A stretch of DNA of 64,000 bases from Epibacterium ulvae (lineage in GTDB: Bacteria > Pseudomonadota > Alphaproteobacteria > Rhodobacterales > Rhodobacteraceae): contig NZ_JAHHIR010000025.1 in the NCBI RefSeq assembly GCF_018678075.1, positions 116,954 to 180,953 of the forward strand, given 5' to 3'. The notes under the pieces are model-generated. The model had not been told where the DNA came from and searched no databases. It worked only from the letters and a program-made list of their open reading frames with translations. Positions 18,946 to 29,099 of the stretch are shown piece by piece; positions within the stretch are counted from its first letter, which is position 1, and every line of letters starts with the position of its first letter. Made by a program: the position numbers and the translations under genes.

Positions 18946-19299
18946 ATGAGAATTTTATTTGCAGGCCTTGGTATTCTCTGCGTTGCGCTCGCCGCGATCG
19001 GTGTCGTGCTGCCCCTCCTCCCAACCGTGCCCTTTCTGTTGTTGGCCGCGTTTTTCTTTGCGCGATCTTCCGACAAGCTTCACGCTTGGATCCTCAACCA
19101 CAACACCTTTGGGCCGATGATTGTGGATTGGAACGAAAGCGGTGCCATTCGACCCGGAGCAAAAAAGGCGGCCACTGCATCAGTCGCCGCCGTCTTTTCC
19201 ATTTCAGTTGTCGCAGACTTGGCCACGCATATCCTGCTCATTCAAGCCGTCACGCTGAGCTTGGTCATGCTGTTTATCTGGACCCGGCCTAACGGCTGA
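18946..19299 (+). CDS. DUF454 (YbaN-type) inner membrane protein
   Basis: A 117-residue membrane protein with an N-terminal double hydrophobic stretch (ILFAGLGILCVALAAIGVVLPLLPTVP region) and two C-terminal segments. The LPLLPTVPFLLLAAFFFARSS segment is the hallmark of the YbaN/DUF454 family, whose function is unknown. The ATG at 18946 lies 1 bp after the hemW stop, so translational coupling is likely. Its end overlaps the convergent parB end by 11 bp. Confidence 0.85.
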   Translation: MRILFAGLGILCVALAAIGVVLPLLPTVPFLLLAAFFFARSSDKLHAWILNHNTFGPMIVDWNESGAIRPGAKKAATASVAAVFSISVVADLATHILLIQAVTLSLVMLFIWTRPNG

Positions 19300-20182
19300 G
19301 CATGTTGCACAGATCATCCAACTGATCCAGGTTCGCATAAGAGATGGTGATTGAGCCCGCTTCGCCACCGGATTTGTGATCGATTGAGACCTTCATCCGT
19401 AAAGCCGCAGACAGATCATCCTCCAAGGCACGGGTGTCCGCGTCCTTTTCACCAGTCGAGTTCTTGGGCTTACGTGCCACAACTGGTCTGTCACCGCTAG
19501 CAGCCTTTTTGACCAACGCCTCGGTTGCACGTACAGACAGGCCACCCTTTACAATCTTCTTCGCAAGATCGGACGCATTGTCGGTGGTGATCAAGGCGCG
19601 CGCATGCCCAGCAGACAATTGGCGCTCATGGACCAGCTGCTGCACATCATTGGGCAAATGTAGCAGACGCACAAGGTTGGCGATATAGCTGCGGCTTTTG
19701 CCCAACGCATCCGCCATCTTTTCCTGGGTGTGGCCGAACTTTTCCATCAACTGTTTATAGCTCAGCGCCTCTTCCATCGCATTCAGGTCTGCACGCTGAA
19801 TGTTTTCTATAATGGCAACTTCCATCATCTCAAGATCGGAATAGTCGCGGACCAATACTGGGACTTCATGCAGCTGCGCCGCTTGGGCGGCCCGCCAACG
19901 GCGTTCCCCCGCGACGATTTCATACCCGCCGCCACGGGGACGCACGATCAACGGCTGAAGAACGCCTTTCTCTTTGATCGACGCCGTCAGGTCATCCAAA
20001 TCGTCTTGCAGGAACTGGCGACGCGGCTGGTCCGGGTTTGCTTGTACTTTTTCAATAGGAACGAGAACTTCCGCGTTCCGCGGTGCCTGTGTTTCAGTGC
20101 TCACAGGTTCTGGATTTACATCTGCCATCAGTGCCGATAGTCCGCGACCTAGACCGCGGGGTTTTCCTTTTTCTTTTGCCAT
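19289..20182 (-). CDS. parB: Chromosome partitioning protein ParB
   Basis: A 297-residue parS-binding CTPase clamp. The N-terminal part has the CTP-binding motif GERRWRAA and the LQPLIVR box. The central helix-turn-helix (around KMADALGKSRSYIANLVRLL) binds parS, and the C-terminal about 50 residues form the dimerisation domain. It is 18 bp downstream of parA. Two perfect parS palindromes lie 1.4 and 3.3 kb from its start, within rsmG and mnmG. Confidence 0.97.
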   Translation of the reverse strand: MAKEKGKPRGLGRGLSALMADVNPEPVSTETQAPRNAEVLVPIEKVQANPDQPRRQFLQDDLDDLTASIKEKGVLQPLIVRPRGGGYEIVAGERRWRAAQAAQLHEVPVLVRDYSDLEMMEVAIIENIQRADLNAMEEALSYKQLMEKFGHTQEKMADALGKSRSYIANLVRLLHLPNDVQQLVHERQLSAGHARALITTDNASDLAKKIVKGGLSVRATEALVKKAASGDRPVVARKPKNSTGEKDADTRALEDDLSAALRMKVSIDHKSGGEAGSITISYANLDQLDDLCNMLSR

Positions 20183-20200
20183 TATTGTGCCTCCGCCTCG

Positions 20201-21010
20201 TTATGCCGCTACATTTTGATGTTTACCCAACATCTCCTCTGCCAAAGCACGATACGCTCTAGCGCCGAGGGAGTTGGTATCATAGTTCAGAACCGGCAAA
20301 GCAAACGAAGGCGCCTCGCTGACCCGAACATTTCGCGGGATTTTTGTTTCAAATACCAGATCACCCAGATTGTCACGTGCATCTTGCTCGACTTGCAGCG
20401 ACAGGTTGTTCCGGCGATCAAACATCGTCAAGACCACGCCTTCGATACGCAAGCTGGGGTTTGCCGATTGCCGCACATCCCGGATTGTCATCATCAACTG
20501 TGACACACCTTCCAGGGCAAAGAACTCACTTTGCAGCGGGATCAACACAGAATGCGCCGCAACCATCGCATTGACTGTTAGCAAGTTGAGCGATGGCGGG
20601 CAATCGATCAGGACATAATCCCAATCATATTCATCCATCGCCGTCTGACGTAACGCGTCATGAAGTAGGAAGGACCGCTTTTCATTGGTGAACAGCTCGA
20701 TATCAGCTGAGCTCAAATCCACGGTGGATGGAATGATGCACAGATCCTCAAAATCAGTTTCGCGGATCACGTCAGCCAAAGGCGCGTCTTCCACCAAAAG
20801 ATCATAGGAGGTCCGTTCCCGTTCTTCCAACTCGATCCCGAGCCCAGTGGACGCATTTCCCTGCGGATCAAGGTCAACCACCAGGACGCGCATACCACAT
20901 TCGACCATTGCGGCGGCCAAGTTGATCGTCGTCGTTGTCTTCCCTACCCCACCTTTTTGATTGGCTACCGCGATTATCCGAGGCCCCATTGGGCGGCTGA
21001 GATCAGACAC
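20201..21010 (-). CDS. parA: Chromosome partitioning ATPase ParA
   Basis: A 269-residue deviant Walker ATPase (MinD/ParA superfamily). The motif KGGVGKTTTTINLAAAM (about residues 19-35) has the signature lysine, and the Walker B region DYVLIDCPPSL is intact. It moves ParB-parS complexes by a nucleoid-bound gradient. It starts within the last bases of rsmG (8-bp overlap), so it is translationally coupled to the mnmE-mnmG-rsmG run. Confidence 0.97.
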   Translation of the reverse strand: MSDLSRPMGPRIIAVANQKGGVGKTTTTINLAAAMVECGMRVLVVDLDPQGNASTGLGIELEERERTSYDLLVEDAPLADVIRETDFEDLCIIPSTVDLSSADIELFTNEKRSFLLHDALRQTAMDEYDWDYVLIDCPPSLNLLTVNAMVAAHSVLIPLQSEFFALEGVSQLMMTIRDVRQSANPSLRIEGVVLTMFDRRNNLSLQVEQDARDNLGDLVFETKIPRNVRVSEAPSFALPVLNYDTNSLGARAYRALAEEMLGKHQNVAA

Positions 21011-21623
21011 GTACGATTCCCCTGATTTTCAAGATGACTGCATTGGATTCAGTAAGACTTTTAACCGGATCCACATCGAAGCGCCATTCGCTCTTGGATT
21101 TATCCACTTCTTTTTTCCAGTTCTCCCCTTTTGGGAAGAGCGCGACACCATCGTGGGCGAGATGTTGCTCAGCAAATAGCATCAGATCAGACAGATCGGC
21201 CAATGCGCGTGCAGACAGAACATCCGCGTTTTGCGGCTCAACCTGTTCGATGCGTTTACTGATCACTTTCAAGGGCACGTCGCACTCACGGGCGGCATTA
21301 CGCAGGAAGGCACTTTTTCGTTGATCGCTCTCAATCAAAGTGAACTGAGTTTCGGGGCTTTCGTCAGCCGCAACAATCGCGGCGATAACACCCGGAAAGC
21401 CTCCGCCGGAGCCAATATCGACCCAGCTTTTACATTTAGCTGGCGCCGTTTTGAACACTTGCACCGAATCGACGATATGTCGAACCCACAAATCCTCAAG
21501 ACTGCGGCGCGAGACAAGGTTTATTTTCGGGTTCCACTTTACCAGGACGTCCGAGAAAACTTCCAATCGATCCATTGTTTCACGTGAAACACTCAAACCC
21601 AGCAGGTCACGCGACTTACTCAT
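21003..21623 (-). CDS. rsmG: 16S rRNA (guanine527-N7)-methyltransferase RsmG
   Basis: A 206-residue SAM-dependent methyltransferase (formerly GidB) that methylates G527 in 16S rRNA. The SAM-binding motif [14 protein letters not shown] is clear. The ATG at 21623 overlaps the mnmG stop in an ATGA arrangement. Residues 12-16 (VSRET) are encoded by a perfect parS palindrome. Confidence 0.96.
   Translation of the reverse strand: MSKSRDLLGLSVSRETMDRLEVFSDVLVKWNPKINLVSRRSLEDLWVRHIVDSVQVFKTAPAKCKSWVDIGSGGGFPGVIAAIVAADESPETQFTLIESDQRKSAFLRNAARECDVPLKVISKRIEQVEPQNADVLSARALADLSDLMLFAEQHLAHDGVALFPKGENWKKEVDKSKSEWRFDVDPVKSLTESNAVILKIRGIVRV
21576..21591. other. parS: parS centromere site 1
   Basis: The perfect 16-bp palindrome TGTTTCACGTGAAACA matches the parS consensus recognised by chromosomal ParB. 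It lies inside the 5' coding end of rsmG, about 5.3 kb from the likely origin. Confidence 0.93.
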
Positions 21624-23503
21624 GCGGACTTTTCCTTGAACACAGACGACTTCCGCAAACGCGCGAGCAACAACGCCAATGCGGCCGGCGTCATACCCTC
21701 GATACGTGCGGCTTGCGCAAGGTTCTGAGGACGCGCGTTATTCAGCTTGAGCTTCAATTCGTTTGAAAGCCCTTCCAGCGCATCGTAGGAAAAGCTTCTT
21801 GGGATAAGGTAACTCTCATCCCGCTTCATCGCCGAAATTTCTTTTTCCTGACGCGTAATGTAGTTCGCGTAGAGCGCATCGCGTTCAATTTGCAGACGGA
21901 TTTCCGCGTCCGTTCCGGCCAATTCTTCCATCAATGGAACAACATCGCCAAAAGAGACATCCGGAAATGCCAACACGTCCAGCCCGGACCGGCGCTTTCC
22001 ATCCTGATTGATCTTTATACCTGCGGTCGAAACCTGTTTTGGCGTAAAGAAGCTCGTGTCCAGAACGTCGCGCGCCTTGCCGATCTTTTCCATCTTTTGC
22101 GCAAACATCGCTGAACGCGTTTCGCCAACACATCCAATCTCCTGCCCCATCGGCGTTAGTCGTTGGTCCGCATTGTCAGCGCGCAAGGATAAACGGAACT
22201 CGGCCCGCGAAGTAAACATGCGATAGGGTTCCGCAACACCATTGGTCGTAAGATCGTCGATCATCACGCCGATGTAGCTGTTGGACCGCAGGAAGTGGAT
22301 CGGATCTGCTTTCAAGCTAGCACGCGCAGCATTGACGCCGGCAACAAGCCCCTGCGCGGCGGCTTCTTCATATCCGGTGGTCCCATTGATCTGACCTGCA
22401 AGATAAAGACCAGGAATGTCCTTTACCTGAAGTTCCAAATTCAACGCTCGCGGATCCACATAGTCATATTCAATCGCATACCCGGGTTGCAGGATCACCG
22501 CATCCTCCAGTCCATATATAGAATGAACATAGTCGTCCTGCACATCCTGTGGGAGGCTTGTGGAAATACCGTTGGGGTAAACCGTGTGATCTTCTACCCC
22601 TTCAGGCTCAAGGAAGATCTGATGCGAGTCCTTATCAGCAAAGCGAACAACCTTGTCTTCAATCGATGGGCAATAACGTGGACCGATCCCCTCGATATGT
22701 CCGCCGTACATTGCGGACCGTTCCAAGTTGTCGCGTATGATTTCATGCGTCTTTTCGTTCGTATGGGTAATCCCGCATGACACTTGCTTGGCATGGAGCT
22801 TGGTCGTCATGAAGGAAAAGAAAGTTGGATCATCGTCACCCGGTTGATCCGACAAAAGATCCCACTTGATGGTCCGACCGTCCAAGCGTGGTGGAGTGCC
22901 GGTTTTGAGGCGCCCCAGAGGTAAGTCAAATTCCGATAGCTGGTTGGCAAGCTTGACGGAGGGCTTGTCCCCCATTCTGCCACCTGGCCGCGACACGTCG
23001 CCAATATGGATAACCCCACGAAGGAATGTTCCCGACGTCAGGACCACGGCGTGGGCAGGAATCTCCACCCCGTCCACCAGCTCAACACCACAAACGCCCG
23101 ATCCATCCATGAGGAACCCGACCACTTCACCTTCGACGATATCAAGGTTTTTTTGTCCCTCAGTGAGTTTCAACATCTCAGTTCGGTAAATCGCCCGATC
23201 GGATTGCGCGCGCGGACCCTGAACGGCAGGCCCTTTTCGGCGATTCAAAAGCCTGAATTGGATACCCGCAAGATCAGCAACGCGACCCATCACGCCATCT
23301 AATGCGTCAATTTCGCGAACTAAATGCCCTTTTCCCAATCCGCCAATGGCCGGATTACAGGACATCACACCAATGCCGGACCGTTTCAGCGTCACCAATG
23401 CAGTTTTCGCACCAGTTCGGGCGGCTGCATGTGCGGCTTCTGTGCCGGCGTGGCCGCCGCCAACAACGATTACGTCATAGCTCGAATGTTTCACGTGAAA
23501 CAC
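21620..23503 (-). CDS. mnmG: tRNA uridine-5-carboxymethylaminomethyl modification enzyme MnmG
   Basis: A 627-residue FAD protein that works with MnmE to install cmnm5U at wobble U34 of several tRNAs. The FAD-binding motif [17 protein letters not shown] starts at about residue 13, and the conserved [12 protein letters not shown] segment and the C-terminal helical domain are intact. The first six codons (MFHVKH) coincide with a parS palindrome. It is separated from mnmE by 3 bp and overlaps rsmG. Confidence 0.97.
   Translation of the reverse strand: MFHVKHSSYDVIVVGGGHAGTEAAHAAARTGAKTALVTLKRSGIGVMSCNPAIGGLGKGHLVREIDALDGVMGRVADLAGIQFRLLNRRKGPAVQGPRAQSDRAIYRTEMLKLTEGQKNLDIVEGEVVGFLMDGSGVCGVELVDGVEIPAHAVVLTSGTFLRGVIHIGDVSRPGGRMGDKPSVKLANQLSEFDLPLGRLKTGTPPRLDGRTIKWDLLSDQPGDDDPTFFSFMTTKLHAKQVSCGITHTNEKTHEIIRDNLERSAMYGGHIEGIGPRYCPSIEDKVVRFADKDSHQIFLEPEGVEDHTVYPNGISTSLPQDVQDDYVHSIYGLEDAVILQPGYAIEYDYVDPRALNLELQVKDIPGLYLAGQINGTTGYEEAAAQGLVAGVNAARASLKADPIHFLRSNSYIGVMIDDLTTNGVAEPYRMFTSRAEFRLSLRADNADQRLTPMGQEIGCVGETRSAMFAQKMEKIGKARDVLDTSFFTPKQVSTAGIKINQDGKRRSGLDVLAFPDVSFGDVVPLMEELAGTDAEIRLQIERDALYANYITRQEKEISAMKRDESYLIPRSFSYDALEGLSNELKLKLNNARPQNLAQAARIEGMTPAALALLLARLRKSSVFKEKSA
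23487..23502. other. parS: parS centromere site 2
   Basis: The perfect 16-bp palindrome TGTTTCACGTGAAACA covers bases 2-17 of the mnmG coding sequence and so specifies its N-terminal residues. It lies about 3.4 kb from the likely origin. Confidence 0.93.
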
Positions 23504-23506
23504 CTC

Positions 23507-24790
23507 TCACTTTCCAAGGCAAAAACTCGAGAAGATTTCGTCCAGAAGATTCTCAACGCCGATGCGACCGACAAGAGCTTCCAAATGACGAATTGCAGAT
23601 CGCATTTCTTCTGCGGCTATATCATAGAACTCCGGGCCAGAGTCCAAAATTTGATCGGCGCGTTCCAATCTATCCAATGAAGATGCCATCGCCGTTTGGT
23701 GTCGCCGGCGCGTCGCGATCCCTGCGTTCTCGGACCGTGTAGAAAGAACCGACGAGATCTGTTGCACCAAGTCATCCAAACCAGCGCCGGTTTGGCCTGA
23801 GATTGCACCTGTCAAATCCTCGCGCAGATCCGCCTTGGGCAGCAGGCGAATATCATCGGCTTGCATCGCAACATCCAAAACTTCGTCGGATTCCGCGATA
23901 AATACCCGAAGGTCTGCATCCTCGGCGCGTTGTTTCGCCCGTTCGATCCCGATGCCTTCGACATGATCTTCGGTCTCACGCAAGCCGGCCGTGTCCAGAA
24001 GTGTGACTGGCAATCCCGCCAAGTCCATCCGAACCTCAATCACGTCTCGTGTCGTGCCGGCAAACTCCGAAGTGATCGCAGCCTCTCGGCCGGCAAGAGC
24101 GTTCAACAAGGTCGATTTTCCAACGTTCGGCGCACCGACAATTGCCACCTCAAATCCCTGCCGAATGCGTTCTGCGATTTTCACGCCTGAGGTTTCTCGC
24201 TTCAGATCACAAGCCACGCCGACTAGCAGTGTTTTGACCTCTGGGGTCACATCCACCGGGACCTCTTCGTCGGCAAAGTCAATCGTGACCTCGATCAAAG
24301 ATGCTGCGCGGATCAGATCCGCACGCCAGCGTTCTGCAAGCTGTCCCAAGCCACCAGATAAGATGACATGCGCTTGTTTTCGCTGCGCCTCGGTTTCCGC
24401 ATCAATCAGATCGGCAAGACCTTCCACCTGGGTCAGGTCCATGCGTCCATTTTCCAGCGCGCGACGTGTAAACTCGCCGGCCTCAGCCAGGCGAACGCCG
24501 TCGATACCATCCAACGCGTTCATGACGGAAGAAACCACCGCAGTGCTGCCATGCGTGTGAAGTTCGACAACATCATCACCAGTGAAGCTGTTTGGACCGG
24601 CAAAGGTCAGCACCAACGCGTCATCCAGCGCATCGCCGGTAACGTCGCGCACACGGCGCAAGGTCTTTCCGCTGGTCGGCAGGGATCCACACAATTGCGT
24701 GCCGGCTGCAAAAGCAGAAGGGCCAGAGATACGGATAACCGCAACCCCGGCCTTTCCCTGGGCGGAGGCCAGAGCAAAGATCGTATCCAT
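23507..24790 (-). CDS. mnmE: tRNA modification GTPase MnmE
   Basis: A 427-residue GTPase partner of MnmG. It has an N-terminal tetrahydrofolate-binding domain (about 1-115), a central helical domain, and an inserted G domain with P-loop [14 protein letters not shown] near residue 222. The [10 protein letters not shown] switch is present. The C-terminus ends in SSFCLGK, the CxGK motif that carries the catalytic cysteine. The length is slightly short for the family but no motif is missing. Confidence 0.96.
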   Translation of the reverse strand: MDTIFALASAQGKAGVAVIRISGPSAFAAGTQLCGSLPTSGKTLRRVRDVTGDALDDALVLTFAGPNSFTGDDVVELHTHGSTAVVSSVMNALDGIDGVRLAEAGEFTRRALENGRMDLTQVEGLADLIDAETEAQRKQAHVILSGGLGQLAERWRADLIRAASLIEVTIDFADEEVPVDVTPEVKTLLVGVACDLKRETSGVKIAERIRQGFEVAIVGAPNVGKSTLLNALAGREAAITSEFAGTTRDVIEVRMDLAGLPVTLLDTAGLRETEDHVEGIGIERAKQRAEDADLRVFIAESDEVLDVAMQADDIRLLPKADLREDLTGAISGQTGAGLDDLVQQISSVLSTRSENAGIATRRRHQTAMASSLDRLERADQILDSGPEFYDIAAEEMRSAIRHLEALVGRIGVENLLDEIFSSFCLGK

Positions 24791-24820
24791 CTGTCGGCTT
24801 CTCCTGTTGCCGGCGTGGTT

Positions 24821-26092
24821 TTAGGTGTTCATCGAGTCGAAGAAATCACCGTTGGACTTCGTCTGTTTGAGCTTTCCAAGCAGGAACTCAATCGCATCCG
24901 TGGTACCCATCGGGTTCAAGATCCGGCGCAACACAAAGGTCTTGGCCAGATCGCCCTTGTCAACCAAAAGCTCCTCTTTCCGAGTGCCTGATTTGAGGAT
25001 GTCGATGGCTGGGAACACACGCTTGTCTGCAATCTTACGATCCAGAACGATTTCAGAGTTACCTGTGCCCTTGAACTCCTCGAAGATAACTTCGTCCATC
25101 CGCGAGCCCGTATCGATTAGGGCGGTCGCGATGATGGTCAGGGAGCCGCCTTCTTCGATGTTTCGCGCCGCACCAAAGAAACGTTTTGGACGTTGCAGGG
25201 CGTTTGCATCAACACCACCCGTCAAAACCTTACCCGAAGACGGCACCACGGTGTTGAATGCTCTACCAAGTCTTGTGATCGAATCGAGTAAGATTACAAC
25301 ATCTCGCTTATGCTCAACCAAACGCTTAGCCTTTTCGATGACCATTTCCGAAACTGCGACGTGACGTGTTGCCGGCTCATCAAAGGTCGAGGACACAACC
25401 TCACCCTTCACAGAGCGTTGCATATCGGTCACCTCTTCAGGGCGTTCATCGATCAGCAGAACGATCAAATAGCACTCGGGATGGTTCTGTTCGATGGAAT
25501 GCGCGATATTTTGTAGCAGAACCGTTTTACCGGTCCGTGGCGGCGCCACAATCAACGAACGCTGACCTTTACCGATCGGCGCAACCAGGTCGATCACACG
25601 AGCAGAGCGATCTTTGACGGTTGGATCTTCGATTTCCATATTCAGGCGCTCATCCGGATAGAGCGGTGTCAGGTTGTCAAAGGCGATCTTGTGACGGGCT
25701 TTTTCAGGCTCTTCAAAGTTGATCTTGGTGACGTTGGTCAATGCAAAATAGCGTTCGTTTTCCAACGGAGCTTTGATCTGGCCTTCGACTGTGTCACCGG
25801 TGCGCAGCGAATACTGGCGGATCATATCCGGGGAGACATAGATGTCATCAGGACCCGCAAGATAGTTTGCCTCAGGCGAGCGCAGGAAGCCAAACCCGTC
25901 CTGCATGACTTCCAGCACACCGTCACCACCAATGTCCCAACCTTCATCTGCGCGTTCACGCAGAATCTGGAACATCATCTCACCTTTGCGCATGGTCGAG
26001 GCGTTTTCGATCTCAAGCTCTTCGGCCATCGACAGAAGGTCTTTGGGGCTTTTCGCCTTGAGATCGGACAGATTAAGAGCTTGCACGGTCAT
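24821..26092 (-). CDS. rho: Transcription termination factor Rho
   Basis: A 423-residue hexameric RNA helicase. It has an N-terminal helical Rho-N domain, a cold-shock-like RNA-binding domain (around [13 protein letters not shown]), and an ATPase domain with Walker A APPRTGKT and the [11 protein letters not shown]alker B region. The Q-loop and R-loop are intact. An open frame extends to 26143, but the ATG at 26092 ([12 protein letters not shown]) is the usual family start. It is transcribed leftward from the origin region. Confidence 0.96.
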   Translation of the reverse strand: MTVQALNLSDLKAKSPKDLLSMAEELEIENASTMRKGEMMFQILRERADEGWDIGGDGVLEVMQDGFGFLRSPEANYLAGPDDIYVSPDMIRQYSLRTGDTVEGQIKAPLENERYFALTNVTKINFEEPEKARHKIAFDNLTPLYPDERLNMEIEDPTVKDRSARVIDLVAPIGKGQRSLIVAPPRTGKTVLLQNIAHSIEQNHPECYLIVLLIDERPEEVTDMQRSVKGEVVSSTFDEPATRHVAVSEMVIEKAKRLVEHKRDVVILLDSITRLGRAFNTVVPSSGKVLTGGVDANALQRPKRFFGAARNIEEGGSLTIIATALIDTGSRMDEVIFEEFKGTGNSEIVLDRKIADKRVFPAIDILKSGTRKEELLVDKGDLAKTFVLRRILNPMGTTDAIEFLLGKLKQTKSNGDFFDSMNT

Positions 26093-26217
26093 AAATACAC
26101 GGCCTCTTTGCCCATGCGATATGGGACGTTCATGTGAAGACATAGGAAAAACGGAATCCCGGACGGGCCCGCGTGGGCCTTACATAGGGGCTTGCCGGCG
26201 GCGAGTCAAACGAACCG

Positions 26218-26673
26218 TTAGAATTTGAAGATCACTGAGACCACGATCACCACCATCAACAGCGTGGGTACCTCGTTCATCATGCGATACTGCCGCCCGG
26301 TGAGCGTGTTTTTCTCAGCTTTGAAGTCGCGATGGCGATGGAGAAGCAAGTGATGGAACCACGTCATGGCAATAACGCTAATTCCCTTCGTATAAGGCCA
26401 CACAGAGCTCCAATCGACGATCCCGGGGGTTAACACCATAAATAGCCCTGCGACCCATGTCACGACGCTTGCTGGGCCCATGATCACCTTCAGAAGCTTC
26501 TCTTCCATGATCAGAAATACAGGTTTGCATTCTTGCACCTTCTCAGCCTGCTCGGTGTGATACACAAAAAGACGTGGAAGATAGAAAAGACCTGCCATCC
26601 AACTGATCACTGCCATGATGTGAAGCGATTTGGCATATGGGTAGAGCGTGAACATTAGATCAGTCAGATCCAT
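26218..26673 (-). CDS. hemJ: Protoporphyrinogen IX oxidase HemJ
   Basis: A 151-residue inner membrane protein with four hydrophobic segments. HemJ oxidises protoporphyrinogen IX to protoporphyrin IX in most alphaproteobacteria that lack HemG and HemY-type oxidases. The conserved histidine in LHIMAVISWMAGLFYLPRLF, proposed to bind heme, and the MTWFHHLLLHRHRDF segment are present. It is the last gene on the left side of the putative origin. Confidence 0.92.
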   Translation of the reverse strand: MDLTDLMFTLYPYAKSLHIMAVISWMAGLFYLPRLFVYHTEQAEKVQECKPVFLIMEEKLLKVIMGPASVVTWVAGLFMVLTPGIVDWSSVWPYTKGISVIAMTWFHHLLLHRHRDFKAEKNTLTGRQYRMMNEVPTLLMVVIVVSVIFKF

Positions 26674-27079
26674 GTCTTTTCCTTCCGAGATCGGACCCCC
26701 TTAAATAAATAAGTATATTTAAGAGAGATGATGTTTTTGTAGGGCAGGTCGATTTCCGTGGATTATCGAGTCTCACACCGGATTATCCTCAGGTGGGATA
26801 AAATGACAGCGTGACAGGTTGTCCAACTGTGAATCCTTTCTTAACCCTTTAGATATAACGATATTAACGTTCCGTTTACTAAGGTTACTATGGGGATAAT
26901 TCTTGGAGGAATCGCCGGCAACCTACATATCCACCGAATTTGAGTTATCCTCGTCCACGTGGGGCGAATCTGCCGGCGAAAGCGTGAGATTTCCGACTTT
27001 ACTCACCACTTGCGGCAAGCTGGGAATTCCATACAAACCATTCTAAATTCATCTCCGTCTTTTGCTTGGGGTTTTCCAC
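26674..27079. other. oriC: Putative chromosomal replication origin (oriC)
   Basis: A 406-bp gap between divergent hemJ and maf contains no credible gene. It has an AT-rich stretch at 26701-26722. DnaA-box-like 9-mers are TTATCCTCA (26783-26791), TTATCCCCA (26891-26899, minus strand) and TTTTCCACA (27072-27080, running 1 bp into maf), each one mismatch from TTATCCACA. Weaker matches lie at 26757-26765, 26927-26935 and 26945-26953. A CtrA-like TTAA-N7-TTTAC lies at 26864-26879. Genes run away from the gap on both sides, and parABS is nearby. No perfect DnaA box was seen, so this remains a strong inference. Confidence 0.75.
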
Positions 27080-27679
27080 ATGTCTACCCACATCGTCCTC
27101 GCCTCTGGTTCAGAAATAAGAGCCCAACTTCTGCGCAATGCGGGTCTGGAGCTGTCTGTCGTCCGCCCTCGTGTTGATGAAGAGAGTATCAAACACGCGC
27201 TTCTGGCAGAAAACGCCGCGCCACGAGACATTGCCGATGCCCTAGCCGAGGCTAAAGCGCGAAAGGTAAGTGGGAAAGAGCCTCATTCCCTTGTTTTGGG
27301 ATGTGATCAGGTGTTGGACTTTGATCGAACAATCCTGTCCAAACCCACCTCACCCGAGGATGCGCTGGCCCAGCTGATCCAATTGCGGGGCAAACGCCAT
27401 ACGCTGTTGTCCGCCGCGGTTATCTATCGCGGCGGCGAGCCTATTTGGCGCCATGTGGGTCAGGTTCGGATGTATATGCGGATGAGCTCTGATGCCTACC
27501 TTCAGGGGTATGTTGCGCGCAACTGGGACAGTATCAGACATTCTGTCGGTGCCTATAAGCTGGAAGAAGAAGGCGTGCGGCTCTTTACCAACGTCGAAGG
27601 CAACTACTTTAATGTCTTGGGTTTGCCGCTGATCGAACTTATCAACTACCTCGGACTGCAGGGAGTGATCGAGCAATGA
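27080..27679 (+). CDS. maf: Maf family nucleoside triphosphate pyrophosphatase
   Basis: A 199-residue Maf/YceF-like protein that hydrolyses non-canonical or pyrimidine nucleotides to monophosphates. The ASGSEIRAQLL segment and the central LGCDQVLDF acidic motif are conserved. The open frame begins at 27062, but the ATG at 27080 (MSTHIVLASGS) is the usual start. It begins the rightward maf-aroE-coaE-dnaQ operon, in which successive genes overlap by 4-8 bp. Confidence 0.9.
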   Translation: MSTHIVLASGSEIRAQLLRNAGLELSVVRPRVDEESIKHALLAENAAPRDIADALAEAKARKVSGKEPHSLVLGCDQVLDFDRTILSKPTSPEDALAQLIQLRGKRHTLLSAAVIYRGGEPIWRHVGQVRMYMRMSSDAYLQGYVARNWDSIRHSVGAYKLEEEGVRLFTNVEGNYFNVLGLPLIELINYLGLQGVIEQ

Positions 27680-28509
27680 GCGTTTCAAAAGTACCTTTGG
27701 CCGGTGTGATTGGTTGCCCGATTGCCCATTCAAAGTCTCCTCTCCTGCATGGCCACTGGCTGAAGACATACGGAATAGACGGTCATTATGTGCATCTGCA
27801 TGTGGAGACCTCCGATCTGGAAGACGTCATCCGCATGATGCCCAAAATGGGATTTGTGGGCGCAAACGTGACCCTCCCCCATAAAGAGGCCGTGTTTGAC
27901 ATCGCAGATCAGATTACCGACCGCGCGACCTTGATCGGGGCGGCGAACACGCTGACCTTCCGACCGGACGGCAAAATCCTGGCGGACAACACTGACGGCT
28001 ATGGTTTCATTGCAAACCTAAAAGACGGTGCGCCGGATTGGGATCCAAAGGCCGGCCCGGCTGTGGTTCTTGGCGCCGGCGGTGCCAGCCGGGCTGTCAT
28101 CGCCTCTTTGTTGGAGGCCGGCGTAGACGACATCATCCTCACCAACCGGACCCGCGACCGCGCTGAACAGATGCGGGGCGACTTTGGCCAGAAGATCCGC
28201 GTTGTGGACTGGATCAAAGCGCCCAATGTGCTGGAAGAAGGCAAGCTGGTGGTGAACACAACATCACTGGGCATGACAGGAAAGTCGCGGCTTCGCATGC
28301 CCCTCGACGGTTTGCGCCTGGACGCTGTTGTGACTGACCTCGTCTATACGCCGCTCAAGACCGAGCTGCTTGAATACGCGGAAAGCATTGGATGCGTCGC
28401 GGTTGATGGGCTTGGCATGTTGCTGCATCAGGCTGTGCCAGGATTTGAACGTTGGTTCGGAACGCGCCCCGAGGTGACCGCAGAATCGCGCGCTGCGATA
28501 TTGGGATGA
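27676..28509 (+). CDS. aroE: Shikimate dehydrogenase
   Basis: A 277-residue NADPH-dependent enzyme reducing 3-dehydroshikimate in chorismate synthesis. Substrate motif SKSPLLH, the catalytic lysine in NVTLPHKE, the NTDGYGF aspartate and the nucleotide-binding GAGGASRAV are all present. Its ATG overlaps the maf stop in an ATGA, and its stop overlaps the coaE ATG the same way. Confidence 0.96.
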   Translation: MSVSKVPLAGVIGCPIAHSKSPLLHGHWLKTYGIDGHYVHLHVETSDLEDVIRMMPKMGFVGANVTLPHKEAVFDIADQITDRATLIGAANTLTFRPDGKILADNTDGYGFIANLKDGAPDWDPKAGPAVVLGAGGASRAVIASLLEAGVDDIILTNRTRDRAEQMRGDFGQKIRVVDWIKAPNVLEEGKLVVNTTSLGMTGKSRLRMPLDGLRLDAVVTDLVYTPLKTELLEYAESIGCVAVDGLGMLLHQAVPGFERWFGTRPEVTAESRAAILG

Positions 28510-29099
28510 GCTTTCTTCTGGGTCTTACCGGTTCGATCGGCATGGGCAAAAGCACCACAGCGTCGATCTTTGCCGATCATGGCTGTGACATTTGGAATGC
28601 AGACGCAGCCGTTCATCGGCTCTATGCACAAGACGGGGCTGCTGTTGCGCCGCTCAGACAGCTTTTCCCTGACGCGATCCAGTCAGATGCTGTTGATCGC
28701 GCAGCCCTGCGGCACATTATTGCAGCCGATCCAACCGCCCTGCCCCGTATTGAAGCCATCGTGCATCCATTGGTTCGTGAAAATCGCGAATATTTCAAAC
28801 AAATGTCCAAGGCGGACGTTCTGGTTTTTGATATCCCGCTCTTGTTTGAAACCGGAGCAGAGGTCGAAATGAACGCCGTCGCCTGCGTCTTTATCGACGC
28901 CAAAGAACAGCGTCGCCGCGTGTTGGCGCGCGGAACTATGACGGCCGTGCAATTTGAACAGATCTTGGCGAAACAGATGCCAATTGCTGACAAGCTTGCC
29001 CGCGCGGACTACAAAATTGAGACTGATACAAAGGATCACGCAGCACAGCAAGTGCGCGCGATCCTGACGGAGATCCGGGAAGGCCAAAACCATGCGTGA
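28506..29099 (+). CDS. coaE: Dephospho-CoA kinase
   Basis: A 197-residue P-loop kinase performing the last step of coenzyme A synthesis. Walker A is GSIGMGKST at about residues 8-16. The open frame reaches 28452, but the ATG at 28506 overlaps the aroE stop (ATGA) and gives the standard N-terminus MSFLLGLTGS. It overlaps dnaQ by 8 bp. Confidence 0.95.
   Translation: MSFLLGLTGSIGMGKSTTASIFADHGCDIWNADAAVHRLYAQDGAAVAPLRQLFPDAIQSDAVDRAALRHIIAADPTALPRIEAIVHPLVRENREYFKQMSKADVLVFDIPLLFETGAEVEMNAVACVFIDAKEQRRRVLARGTMTAVQFEQILAKQMPIADKLARADYKIETDTKDHAAQQVRAILTEIREGQNHA

Noticed and set aside
23507..24790. MnmE as a truncated gene because it is shorter than usual
   Set aside because: All three domains and the C-terminal CLGK motif are present, so it is complete.
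26950..26965. TCCACGTGG core in the oriC region as a third parS
   Set aside because: Only 11 of 16 bases match the GGAACA-type consensus, and the two certain sites here are of the TTTCACGTGAAA type. Probably chance.
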